This document shows, piece by piece, positions 43,430 through 52,092 of a DNA stretch of 64,000 nt. The position numbers and the translations under genes are program-made. Position 1 is the stretch's first letter. The number at the start of each line of letters is the position of its first letter. The DNA comes from CAVYXA01 sp963846775 (GTDB lineage: Bacteria; Verrucomicrobiota; Verrucomicrobiia; Chthoniobacterales; UBA10450), in assembly GCA_963846775.1 (NCBI GenBank), contig CAWJXB010000006.1, positions 310,001-374,000 on the forward strand, read 5' to 3'. The notes below the pieces were generated by a model, which searched no databases, was not told the DNA's origin, and saw only the letters and a list, made by a program, of their open reading frames with translations.

Positions 43430-44878
43430 GTGACTGAGGAACACGACGCTGTGATCATAGGCTCGGGGCCTAACGGCCTGGCCGCCGCGATCACTTTAGC
43501 GCGCGCCGGCTGCACCGTCCTCGTACTCGAGGCCAACTCGACCATCGGTGGCGGCGCGCGCTCGGCTGAGCTAACGCTGCCCGGATTTGTCCACGACGTT
43601 TGCTCCGCTGTTCATCCACTCGCCGCCGGCTCACCCTTTTTCCAAACGCTCCCGTTGGGACAATTCGGGCTTGAGTGGATCCATCCCGCTATTCCGCTAG
43701 CCCACCCGCTCGAGGACGGCAGCGCTGCTTCTCTGTATCGCGACGTCGATATTACGGCCGAAAGTTTGCAAGGAGATGCAGGCGCATATCGCCGCCTAAT
43801 AAAACCGCTCGCCCGGAATTGGGAAAAGCTGGCTAACGAATTTCTCCAGCCGGTGTTGCATCTCCCTCAACATCCGTTTGCGCTCGCCCGCTTTGGGCTC
43901 CCGGCAATTTCACCAGCCGCATATTTGGCCAAATGCGTTTTTAAAGAGGAACCAGCTCGCGCACTGTTTGCCGGAATTGCCGCGCATTCCTTCCTTCCCT
44001 TGGAAGCGATGGTCTCGTCCGCGTTTGGTCTCGTGTTGGGAATGGCCGGCCACGCTGTTGGTTGGCCGATCCCGCGGGGCGGTTCTCAGACGATTTCAAA
44101 TGCGTTGGCAAATTATCTGCGAAGTCTCGGCGGGAAAATCGAGACGAACCGGCCAGTCAACAGTTTCGCTGATGTGCCCAAGGCGCGCGCCATGTTGTTT
44201 GACGTGTCGATCTGGGAATTCGCGCGGATTGCCGGCAGTAGGTTGCCGTCACGCTATCGCGAGCGCCTCAAAAACTTCCGTCACGCTCCCGGCGTTTTTA
44301 AGATCGACTACGCCCTAAGCGCGCCGGTCCCATGGAAATCCGCAGAATGCAAAAAGGCTGGCACAATCCATTTAGGCGGCACACTCGATGAAATCGTCAT
44401 GGCTGAACGCGACGTTGCGCGCGGAAAAATTCCGGAGCGCCCGTTTGTGCTCGTTGCGCAACAAAGTCTCTTCGACCCCACACGCGCGCCCGCCGGCAAA
44501 TATACGCTGTGGGCCTACGCTCACGTGCCGTTCGGATGCCACATCGACATGTCGGAGCGGATCGAAACGCAAATCGAGCGATTCGCGCCTGGTTTTCGCG
44601 ATTGCATTCTGGCCCGTCACACCCTCAATGCTGTCGATCTTGAAAAATCGAACCGGAATCTGACCGGCGGCGACATTAACGGTGGCGCCGCGAATTTGTG
44701 GCAACTCATCGCGCGCCCAGTTTTCAGCTTTACTCCGTATCGGACACCGCTGCCCGGTATCTATCTCTGCTCCGCTTCGACTCCGCCCGGCGGCGGTGTT
44801 CATGGCATGTGCGGTTATCACGCCGCGCGCGCCGTGCTGCGTGATCTTCATCGTTGCCCGCGGGCTTGCTCAACGTAA
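43430..44878 (+). CDS. phytoene-desaturase-like FAD-dependent oxidoreductase
   Basis: The 482-residue protein has an N-terminal FAD-binding GSGPNGLAAAITLARAG (about 11-27) and LEANSTIGGGARS. The C-terminal signature is CSASTPPGGGVHGMCGYHAA (about 450-469), typical of CrtI-like or NAD(P)/FAD-dependent carotenoid-desaturase relatives. The start codon is GTG at 43430, read as methionine (TEEHDAVIIG). Such proteins desaturate isoprenoid or lipid substrates, or act as amine oxidase-like enzymes. The start of ribBA is four bases after the stop, so the two genes are cotranscribed. The substrate is unknown. Confidence 0.8.
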   Translation: MTEEHDAVIIGSGPNGLAAAITLARAGCTVLVLEANSTIGGGARSAELTLPGFVHDVCSAVHPLAAGSPFFQTLPLGQFGLEWIHPAIPLAHPLEDGSAASLYRDVDITAESLQGDAGAYRRLIKPLARNWEKLANEFLQPVLHLPQHPFALARFGLPAISPAAYLAKCVFKEEPARALFAGIAAHSFLPLEAMVSSAFGLVLGMAGHAVGWPIPRGGSQTISNALANYLRSLGGKIETNRPVNSFADVPKARAMLFDVSIWEFARIAGSRLPSRYRERLKNFRHAPGVFKIDYALSAPVPWKSAECKKAGTIHLGGTLDEIVMAERDVARGKIPERPFVLVAQQSLFDPTRAPAGKYTLWAYAHVPFGCHIDMSERIETQIERFAPGFRDCILARHTLNAVDLEKSNRNLTGGDINGGAANLWQLIARPVFSFTPYRTPLPGIYLCSASTPPGGGVHGMCGYHAARAVLRDLHRCPRACST

Positions 44879-44881
44879 CGT

Positions 44882-46111
44882 ATGGCCCGAGCGATGATGA
44901 CGAAGGCGAATGAGACATTCGAGTTCGATGCTATTGACGATGTCGTGAGCGAGATCGCCAAGGGAAAGATCGTCATCGTGACAGACGATGCCGATCGCGA
45001 GAACGAAGGCGATCTGGTTATCGCGGCCGAGAAAGTCACACCGGAAGCGGTCAATTTCATGGCGACGCACGGACGCGGTCTGATTTGCGTGCCGATCTCG
45101 AACGAGCGCGCCGAGCAGCTCGGCTTGCAACGCATGGTCGCGCAAAATCGCGAGACGCATCGCACAGATTTCACCGTCTCGGTCGATGCCGCGCGCGGCG
45201 TCACCACTGGCATCAGCACATACGATCGGGCCACCACTATCCTGGCAATTGCAAACCCAAAATCGTCGCCGGAAGATCTGAGTCAGCCCGGGCACGTCTT
45301 CCCGCTGCGAGCGAAAGATGGCGGCGTTTTGCGTCGGGCCGGTCATACCGAAGCGGCTATCGATCTTGCCCGGCTAGCCGGACTTCAACCTGCCGGCGTG
45401 CTTTGCGAAATTCTGCACGACGATGGAACGATGGCCCGCTTGCCTGAACTGATGGAATTCCGCAAAAAGCATGGGCTGCGGATCTGCACGATCCAAAGTT
45501 TGATCGCCTACCGCCGCGTCCGCGAGAAACTGGTCGAGCTGGAGCAGATCGTGAAAATGCCGACCGACTACGGAGATTTCGATCTACACTTGTATCGGTC
45601 GATTCTCGACGGACAGCATCATCTTGCGCTGGTCAAAGGCAAGATCGACAAGAAGAAACCGACGCTGGTCCGCGTGCACAGCGAATGCCTCACGGGAGAC
45701 GTTTTCGGCTCGCGCCGATGCGATTGCGGAAATCAGTTACATGCAGCGCTGCGGCAAATCGAGGAGGAAGGCACTGGCGTGCTCGTCTATATGCGCCAGG
45801 AAGGACGCGGCATTGGATTGGCGGCCAAGATCCATGCTTACAAATTGCAAGAGGGAGGATTGGACACGGTGGAGGCCAATGCCAAGCTTGGCTACCCCAG
45901 TGATCTGCGCGATTACGGTTTGGGCGCGCAGATTCTTTTCGATCTCGGTGTGCGCCAGTTCCGTTTCCTAACGAATAATCCGAAGAAGGTGGTCGGGCTT
46001 GAGGGTTACGGCCTGGAAATGGTGGAACAGGTGCCGATTCGGACCGAGCCAAATCCGCACAACGCCCAGTATCTCGAGACGAAGAAAGCCAAGTTAGGTC
46101 ACACGCTTTGA
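44882..46111 (+). CDS. ribBA: RibBA bifunctional 3,4-DHBP synthase/GTP cyclohydrolase II
   Basis: The 409-residue enzyme makes both early riboflavin precursors. The DHBP synthase half (1-about 205) has DDADRENEGDLV (35-46) and GRGLICVPI (64-72). The GTP cyclohydrolase II half has the zinc cysteines in SECLTGDVFGSRRCDCGNQ (about 267-285) and RQEGRGIGLA (about 305-314). An alternative start is Met6 at 44897. The gene overlaps the following lipoprotein gene by a TTG/TGA overlap. The TGTCGATCTT word at 45641 reads KIDK. Confidence 0.96.
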   Translation: MARAMMTKANETFEFDAIDDVVSEIAKGKIVIVTDDADRENEGDLVIAAEKVTPEAVNFMATHGRGLICVPISNERAEQLGLQRMVAQNRETHRTDFTVSVDAARGVTTGISTYDRATTILAIANPKSSPEDLSQPGHVFPLRAKDGGVLRRAGHTEAAIDLARLAGLQPAGVLCEILHDDGTMARLPELMEFRKKHGLRICTIQSLIAYRRVREKLVELEQIVKMPTDYGDFDLHLYRSILDGQHHLALVKGKIDKKKPTLVRVHSECLTGDVFGSRRCDCGNQLHAALRQIEEEGTGVLVYMRQEGRGIGLAAKIHAYKLQEGGLDTVEANAKLGYPSDLRDYGLGAQILFDLGVRQFRFLTNNPKKVVGLEGYGLEMVEQVPIRTEPNPHNAQYLETKKAKLGHTL

Positions 46112-46662
46112 AGCAAATAGTTCTTTGCTGTTTGGGGGCTTCGTTACTTTCATTCGGGGCGTGCCGAAAAGCAGATTCGATACCCGAGAAAAAACTGGAC
46201 GCCTGTGCGCTTCTTACCAAGCAAGAAATTGAGACCGTTCAAGGCTCGCCCATAACTGAAACCAAGACCACTGATCAATCCGGGCAAGGTTTTCGGGTTT
46301 CCCAATGTTACTTTGGAGCAGAGCAAACCAGTAAGTCGGTGAGCCTCGTAGTTACCCAGGCGGACCCCGATCATCCTGTTAAGCGGACTCCGAAAGATTA
46401 CTGGCGGGACACATTTGCGAAGCACGCAGTAGGAAGGGAACGCGATCGCGAAAGCGAACAGAGAGAACCTGAATCGGTCCCGCCGGAAAAGATCGAGGCC
46501 CTGGGCGACGATGCGTACTGGCTTGGAAATCGGGTGGGTGGCGCATTGTACGTCATAAAAAACAAAACGTTTATCCGTCTCAGTCTCGGTGGTCCCGACG
46601 ATCAGAAAACGAAGATCGATAAATCAAAGACGCTGGCCAGAAAAGCTCTGGATCGTCTGTAA
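46108..46662 (+). CDS. putative lipoprotein
   Basis: I do not recognise the family of this 184-residue protein. It starts at TTG 46108, overlapping the ribBA stop. The N-terminus is a lipoprotein signal (MKQIVLCCLGASLLSFGACR, lipobox FGAC with Cys19). The mature part has four cysteines or fewer, a KLDACALLTKQEIE motif that resembles the start of DUF3558-like domains, and a conserved GDDAYWLGNRVGGALYV. It is probably anchored in the outer or inner membrane. Its coupling to ribBA is unusual, but may simply be transcriptional. Confidence 0.65.
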   Translation: MKQIVLCCLGASLLSFGACRKADSIPEKKLDACALLTKQEIETVQGSPITETKTTDQSGQGFRVSQCYFGAEQTSKSVSLVVTQADPDHPVKRTPKDYWRDTFAKHAVGRERDRESEQREPESVPPEKIEALGDDAYWLGNRVGGALYVIKNKTFIRLSLGGPDDQKTKIDKSKTLARKALDRL

Positions 46663-46797
46663 CGCAGCATTTTCAGCGGAAGCGGAACTGTAGCGTTTGC
46701 AGTTTCAAAGTTCGCAGCTGCCGCAAGAAACTGCGGCCAAGTTACATCCGCACGAATGGCGAACCTCGATTCATAAGCCGAACAAAAAATCCAGGTT

Positions 46798-49700
46798 ATG
46801 AAAATAAATTCTTTTCCCGCAGCTGCTCGCGTTCTTATCGTTACGCCATTCTTCATCGTTAGTCTGTGCCTCTTTGGACTGGCCTTTTCCAACATATCGG
46901 CGGGCAACCTTGCCCGCGCTGTGGGCGTAAAGGTTCAGCCAGATCTTGCCGTGCCGATTCCATATAACGGCACCTATGATCCTACGGTCTATCCGTGCGC
47001 AACGCCGCGGCATCACTTCATTGTTCCGCCTGGTCAGGTCCGGCTAATTGTTCAAGTCCAGGCAAGTCTTGTAACTAACGATCTGACTCTTAGCCTGCTT
47101 TTTGGTTCCGATCCGAACCCGCAGCTGATCCATACGGAGGACACGGGGGTAAGCGGCGAAGTTTACGTTTACTCGCCTCCGGGCGGCGTGCCTCCAGGCG
47201 AATACCAGGTTCAAATTTGCGAAACACCTAACCCAGGGGAAATCACGCAGATGCCGCCGTACGATTATAACGGGACATTTACGATGGATGACACGGCTCC
47301 CGGCGGCGGTGCGCCACCTCCGGTGGTCACCAACGTTCCGCCGGCTCCTCAAGACACGGGTCCGAAGATCGGTTTTGAGAACTTCACCGCGCCCGGGCAA
47401 TTGGTCCACGTAACGACGACTTCCGGTGGCCAGCAGGCAAATTCAGTTGAATACATGGGACGCGGTGCGGGCGAACCATCAATCGGCAACAACTGGATCA
47501 GTAACACGACGATCTTTTATAGCGACCTGCAATCGTTGTTCGTGCACTTCGACGATACTTGTCCAGCAAACGGCATTGCGTCCACATGGGTGAACCGGCA
47601 AGCGCCCACCGCGCAATTGGTCGATTCCGACCCCATCGGCTTTACCGACTCCCCCTTGGGTCGGTCGTTTTCGGGTCAGCTCACGCTCCTATCGCCGACC
47701 TGCAAAACTTCCTATACAGATGACGACGGCATGACCTGGATCCCGACCCAGGGCAGCGGCTTGGCGTCGGGCGTGGACCACGAGACAATCGGCGGGGGTC
47801 CGTATCATGCCCCTTTCATTCCTCCGCCACCTCCAGCCTATCAGCACGCGGTTTATTATTGTTCGCAGGAAGGCGTTCCGGCCAGCGGGCCGCCATCATT
47901 TTGTTCGCGCAGCGATGACGGAGGATTAAGTTTCGGGCCGTCGATTCCGTTAACGAATCCGCCGATCAATGTGTGCGGCGGTTTGCATGGTCACGTCAAA
48001 GTGTCGCCGGATGGAACGGCCTATGTGCCATTCAATCAATGTGACGCTGTCGGAAGCGTGGTCGTTTCGGCCGACAACGGGATAACTTGGAACGTGCGAC
48101 ACGTGCAAAACGGAGTTGTCTCGGCAGCTCCTTCAGCGAGTTTCCAAGACCCGGCCGTGGCCACCGACGCAAACGGTCGTGTCTATTTTGTTATTGCCAA
48201 TAATGACACCCAGGCCGCCATTCTTACTTCGGACGATCAAGGCGTAACGTGGCAAAATCTTGGAAGCGTCTCCGATGTTTATGGCCTTCACAATGTTAGA
48301 TATCCAGCGGCAATAGCCGGCGATGCCGGACGCGCGGCGGTCGCCTTTTATGGAACAACCACCGCGGGCGATGCCTTGCAAGGCAGCTTCGTTGGTGTCT
48401 GGCATCTTTACGTTGCTAATACATTCGATGGAGGCGTGCATTGGACCACAACCGATGCGACTCCGCAGGCACCGATGCAGCGCGGTTGTATCTGGGCCAA
48501 AGGTGGCGCCAATATTTGCCGCAATCTCCTCGACTTTTTCGATATGACGGTTGATCGGGATGGACGTGTTCTGGTCGGTTACGTCAACGGCTGTGAAGGC
48601 GGCAATTGCGTGCAGGCGCCGCTTACGGGCTCGGGCGAAACGCCACCGGGTCAGGGCAATGCATATACCACGGCAGCGACTATCGCGCGACAATCCAGCG
48701 GCAGACGCCTGTTTGATGTTCCTGTTGATCCGACATCGAAGCCAGGTGTGCCTTCACTCACTCAACGCCGCGTCGGAAATGTTATAGATCTGCAATGGTC
48801 CGAAGCTGACACCGGCAATTCACCGATCAGTCAATATCAAATCATGCGCGGCACAGCGAGCGGTGGAGAGACTCTGCTCACAAGTGTACCAGGCACGCAA
48901 ACAGGCGGCACTTACGTCGACACGTTGGCTGCGGACGACGTCACCACGTATTACTATAAGGTGCTGGCGGTAAACAGTGTTGGCACATCGTGCGGCAACA
49001 ATGAGGTCGTTGCACCCTTTCTGGGAACTGCATGCAGCGGAATCATTATGCATCGCAACGATCCGACCCATCCCGAAGCCAATGGTGGCATGGCCACGCC
49101 GGCTTCGCTCTTGATCGATTTCATCGCCGTGGGCGAGCCCGAAAACTCCAGCAACTTCATCTTCAAAATGAAGGTTAACGATCTCTCGACCCTGCCACCG
49201 AGCAGCCGATGGAGAATCGTCTGGGATTCATTCGCTTCGCCGGGACAACAATACTATTGCGGGATGAGGACCGATGCCAACGGCACGCCGTCATTCCAAT
49301 ATGGCGAATTGGCCGACGCCGGTGTGCCGGCAGTTTTCGTCATCTCCGAGCAAACCGCCATCCCGGCTCTTCCAGAAAGCAATTACCAACCCGACGGCAC
49401 CGTTACGATTGTCGTGCCAAAATCTGGCGTTGGTGATCCACAGCCGGGTGCTCTGCTGGGTGCGGTAAATGGCAGGACGTTCACCGGAGATACTGCCGAA
49501 ACCCAAAATCTGCATCGGTCGAATCTGTTTATCGATCATACCTTTGTGAAAGCGCAGACTGATAATGGTTACCCGGCGGCGACGTACCTGGTTCAGGGCA
49601 ATAATCCTTGTGTCCCGGGCGGGATCACGGCGACAGGCGCTGTGTCTCGAAAAACGCACGGCAGCGCAGGCGAGTGGGACATCGATCTGCCGCTCAGCGG

Positions 49701-50148
49701 CACTCCAGGAATCGAATGCCGCATCGGCCAGGGTGCAAATTCCGATCAACACAGAATGGTAATTACCTTTGCCAATCCGGTGACGATCAGTGGAAATCCA
49801 CAGGCCGCCATTACCTCGGGGACTGGGCAAGTCACTGCCGTCACTATTAATGGCTCGGTTGTGACTGTCGATCTTAGTAACGTGGCTAATGCACAAACAC
49901 TTACGCTCACTCTCTTTAGCGTGAGTGATGGCACCAATACTGGCGACGTCTCCATTCCGATGAGCGTCCTGCTCGGCGACACCAACGCGAACCGTGTCGT
50001 TAACGCCGCCGATATTAGCCAGACCAAATCGCAAAGCGGGCAGTCAGTCGGGGCGTCGAACTTCCGCGAGGATGTGAACGCCAACGGCTCGATCAATGCC
50101 GCTGACATTTCCATCGTGAAAGCGCATTCCGGGACGGGCCTACCCTGA
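46798..50148 (+). CDS. large secreted BNR/FnIII protein with C-terminal dockerin-like repeats
   Basis: The 1116-residue exoprotein has a signal peptide (about 1-36, VLIVTPFFIVSLCLFGLAF). It contains BNR/sialidase-like Asp-box repeats (SDDGGLSF, SADNGITW, SDDQGVTW, and the weaker NTFDGGVHW and TDDDGMTW). A fibronectin type III-like domain occupies about 645-740 (PGVPSLTQRRV... and QYQIMRGTASGG). Two dockerin-like calcium loops end the protein: DTNANRVVNAADI near 1061 and DVNANGSINAADI near 1097. Dockerins bind cohesins on a cell or complex surface, so this could be an anchored exoenzyme; no cohesin is seen here. Glycan binding or hydrolysis is the likely role. The gene stands alone. Confidence 0.72.
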   Translation: MKINSFPAAARVLIVTPFFIVSLCLFGLAFSNISAGNLARAVGVKVQPDLAVPIPYNGTYDPTVYPCATPRHHFIVPPGQVRLIVQVQASLVTNDLTLSLLFGSDPNPQLIHTEDTGVSGEVYVYSPPGGVPPGEYQVQICETPNPGEITQMPPYDYNGTFTMDDTAPGGGAPPPVVTNVPPAPQDTGPKIGFENFTAPGQLVHVTTTSGGQQANSVEYMGRGAGEPSIGNNWISNTTIFYSDLQSLFVHFDDTCPANGIASTWVNRQAPTAQLVDSDPIGFTDSPLGRSFSGQLTLLSPTCKTSYTDDDGMTWIPTQGSGLASGVDHETIGGGPYHAPFIPPPPPAYQHAVYYCSQEGVPASGPPSFCSRSDDGGLSFGPSIPLTNPPINVCGGLHGHVKVSPDGTAYVPFNQCDAVGSVVVSADNGITWNVRHVQNGVVSAAPSASFQDPAVATDANGRVYFVIANNDTQAAILTSDDQGVTWQNLGSVSDVYGLHNVRYPAAIAGDAGRAAVAFYGTTTAGDALQGSFVGVWHLYVANTFDGGVHWTTTDATPQAPMQRGCIWAKGGANICRNLLDFFDMTVDRDGRVLVGYVNGCEGGNCVQAPLTGSGETPPGQGNAYTTAATIARQSSGRRLFDVPVDPTSKPGVPSLTQRRVGNVIDLQWSEADTGNSPISQYQIMRGTASGGETLLTSVPGTQTGGTYVDTLAADDVTTYYYKVLAVNSVGTSCGNNEVVAPFLGTACSGIIMHRNDPTHPEANGGMATPASLLIDFIAVGEPENSSNFIFKMKVNDLSTLPPSSRWRIVWDSFASPGQQYYCGMRTDANGTPSFQYGELADAGVPAVFVISEQTAIPALPESNYQPDGTVTIVVPKSGVGDPQPGALLGAVNGRTFTGDTAETQNLHRSNLFIDHTFVKAQTDNGYPAATYLVQGNNPCVPGGITATGAVSRKTHGSAGEWDIDLPLSGTPGIECRIGQGANSDQHRMVITFANPVTISGNPQAAITSGTGQVTAVTINGSVVTVDLSNVANAQTLTLTLFSVSDGTNTGDVSIPMSVLLGDTNANRVVNAADISQTKSQSGQSVGASNFREDVNANGSINAADISIVKAHSGTGLP

Positions 50149-50248
50149 CAAAAGGTTGGTTTTGAACCCCTTGCGTGACCTGGTTGATGCTGCAAGACAG
50201 CCTTTTTGCCCCCCTGCGCGGTCTGGTTGATGCTCCAAAACAGCCAAC

Positions 50249-50449
50249 GTGAAATCAATGTGGTATTTCCTGCTGGCGGCCAGTGCCGTGGCCCTTGTGG
50301 TCCACGTCCGCAACCGTGACGTTCAATACTTTTTCGGAAGGTCCAAAGCCGATTTGGCCACGCCGCCTCCTGCCGGAGAGATCGTGGTCGCGCCCCACAA
50401 GGGCGGCGAGTTAAAGGGGCGCTGGCCAGGTGATTCGGAGCATCGTTGA
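50249..50449 (+). CDS. small putative membrane protein
   Basis: This frame of up to 66 residues starts at GTG 50249 or ATG 50258 (MWYFLLAASAVALVVHVRN) and gives one membrane helix followed by a basic tail. It has no family signature and sits among direct repeats (CTGGTTGATGCT at 50180 and 50223), so it may not be a gene. Confidence 0.35.
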   Translation: MKSMWYFLLAASAVALVVHVRNRDVQYFFGRSKADLATPPPAGEIVVAPHKGGELKGRWPGDSEHR

Positions 50450-50568
50450 TGCTCAAAGGCGAGGCCGCGCTTATATCACCCAGGTCTTTTCCAGAGCGCC
50501 TCCAAGTCGAGGCGAACGAGACATTTACAATCTGCGGCCAGGGGAATTGGCCCGACGGGTTCCCGTAA

Positions 50569-50710
50569 TCAATGAAGCAGGTCGGGGCGATTCTCTTTTG
50601 TGCGCCTTAGCGCTTGTTCTTTCCGCCATTTGGCGATCTCGGCATGATTTCCCGAGAGCAAAATCTCCGGCACTTTCCAGCCGCGAAACTCAATTACGTC
50701 ATAAACAATT
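50569..50710 (-). pseudogene. trmD: decayed trmD 3' end
   Basis: The minus strand encodes VIEFRGWKVPEILLSGNHAE and then IAKWRKEQALRRTKENRPDLLH before a TGA at 50571-50569. This is the C-terminal end of a TrmD protein (compare EFRSWKVPEVLLSGNHAEIA at the end of the intact trmD at 53412). The two DNA segments differ at roughly a quarter of positions, mostly third codon bases, so this is not a recent copy. Upstream of VIEF the homology stops. It lies in the same orientation as the intact gene, 2.7 kb away. Confidence 0.85.
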
Positions 50711-50800
50711 CTTTCGGCGTCGGTGGAATTAACGCCGCGTGTTGCTTAGGCGGGCCCCAGGAAAAGTAGGCGTCGCGAGAATCCTATTGTCGGAAAAGGT

Positions 50801-50830
50801 TTGACAGGCTTGTCGAGGAACCTCTATTAG
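50801..50830 (+). promoter_or_regulatory. sigma-70-like promoter for the OmpA-family operon
   Basis: TTGACA at 50801-50806 and TATTAG at 50825-50830 are separated by 18 bases, with the first start codon about 60 bases further on. A strong AAGGGAG ribosome binding site precedes that start (ATG 50892). Confidence 0.5.
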
Positions 50831-50891
50831 CTCGTTCAACTGCATCACAAGACCGCACGGTCACGCTCCATTTTCTCACGAAGGGAGTTTC

Positions 50892-51413
50892 ATGGGCGAG
50901 AGGTGTTGCGCGTATCGCGCACAACTCAAAATTCATATGAATTCAATATTCCATTCCAAATCGAAGCGACATTTCGCAGCCGTGTTGTTAGCGGCGCTTC
51001 TCGGGACGGCTGGATACCTGACCGCTCAGTCGGCTGTCACATTGCCGATGAAAGTCGATAGCGACATCAGTGGCATTAGCCTTGAACTCACATCTGTCCA
51101 GAAAACGGGCGATACGATCATGGTCAGATTCAAATACATCAGCACCCGCGACAAGGCCACCAGGATCGACAACGAATCCGGCCAGAAGGTGAGCGACATG
51201 TATTACGTCGATGCCAAGAACAAGAAGAAGTATCCCATTATCAAGGATACGGAGCGCAACCCGTTGTCGAGCAATCTGGATTATTTCGAAGTTGGGGCCG
51301 GAGAAACAAAAGCCGCTTGGGCAAAGTTCCCGGCGCCGCCCGCAGATGTGACGGCTATCTCCGTTTACATTGCTGGCGCACCCCCATTTGAGAACGTCCC
51401 GATCGCACAGTAA
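50892..51413 (+). CDS. hypothetical exported protein
   Basis: The 173-residue protein starts at ATG 50892 behind AAGGGAG, or at ATG 50937 (MNSIFHSKSKRHFAAVLLAA). A signal peptide follows (AALLGTAGYLTAQS). The mature domain, with MKVDSDISGISLELTSVQKT then VMVRFKY-like strands, is a beta-sandwich type similar in feel to DUF4352-like domains, but I cannot name it. It is the first gene of an operon with an OmpA-family protein and another exported protein. It is probably periplasmic or surface-exposed. Confidence 0.6.
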   Translation: MGERCCAYRAQLKIHMNSIFHSKSKRHFAAVLLAALLGTAGYLTAQSAVTLPMKVDSDISGISLELTSVQKTGDTIMVRFKYISTRDKATRIDNESGQKVSDMYYVDAKNKKKYPIIKDTERNPLSSNLDYFEVGAGETKAAWAKFPAPPADVTAISVYIAGAPPFENVPIAQ

Positions 51414-51435
51414 ACCGGGCGGACTTATTCCTTAT

Positions 51436-52077
51436 ATGAACCCGTTCGGCGTTAGGCGCCGAATTCTATTGTCGATCTTGATCTGCGTCGCATCCGGGCT
51501 GTCGGCAGAGGAGCCAAAATCCCTCGATCTTGTTTATCGTTCGCTTGACCTGAAATATTCCGCCCTTGGCTTGACCGGCGGCGGAGAGAACGTCGGCGGC
51601 AAAGGAGAAACCACAGGAGGTGCGGGCAGCGCATTAAAGAGTGAGGTTGTCGATCTCAAGGCGGCCAGCGCGGATCTCAAGGCAGCCGGCGCGGAAATCA
51701 AAGAGAGCGCTGCCGAAATTAAGATCAGCCTGCAAGGCGAGATTCTTTTCGACTTCGACAAATCAAATCTTCGTCCGGCGGCCGAGTCAACGCTCGCGCA
51801 AGTGGCAAAGATGATTGGCAGCTATCCGAAAGCGAAGGTCTTGATCGAAGGTTACACGGACTCGAAAGGCTCCGATAGTTATAACGCCAAGTTGTCCGAT
51901 CGGCGCGCTGTCTCAGTGAAGAACTGGTTCGCCCAGCACGGCGTTACCGCTAGCTCAATGCAAACTCATGGTTGGGGCGCGGCAAAACCAGTCGCACCAA
52001 ACAAACATCCGGATGGGTCGGATGATCCGGAAGGCCGTCAAAAAAATCGGCGCGTTGAGATCACCATAAAAAAATGA
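51436..52077 (+). CDS. OmpA-family outer membrane/peptidoglycan-binding protein
   Basis: This protein has about 213 residues from ATG 51436 (MNPFGVRRRILLSILICVAS). It has a signal peptide, an alanine/lysine helical linker with the repeated AADLKAAGAEIKESAAEIK pattern, and a C-terminal OmpA domain. That domain is shown by LFDFDKSNLRPAAESTLAQV, then IEGYTDSKGSDSYNAKLSDRR and the closing GRQKNRRVEI. It would bind peptidoglycan from the periplasm or outer membrane. It is the second of three consecutive exported-protein genes. A frame from 51370 overlaps the previous gene and is not used. Confidence 0.85.
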   Translation: MNPFGVRRRILLSILICVASGLSAEEPKSLDLVYRSLDLKYSALGLTGGGENVGGKGETTGGAGSALKSEVVDLKAASADLKAAGAEIKESAAEIKISLQGEILFDFDKSNLRPAAESTLAQVAKMIGSYPKAKVLIEGYTDSKGSDSYNAKLSDRRAVSVKNWFAQHGVTASSMQTHGWGAAKPVAPNKHPDGSDDPEGRQKNRRVEITIKK

Positions 52078-52092
52078 ACCGCCGCGCTTAAC

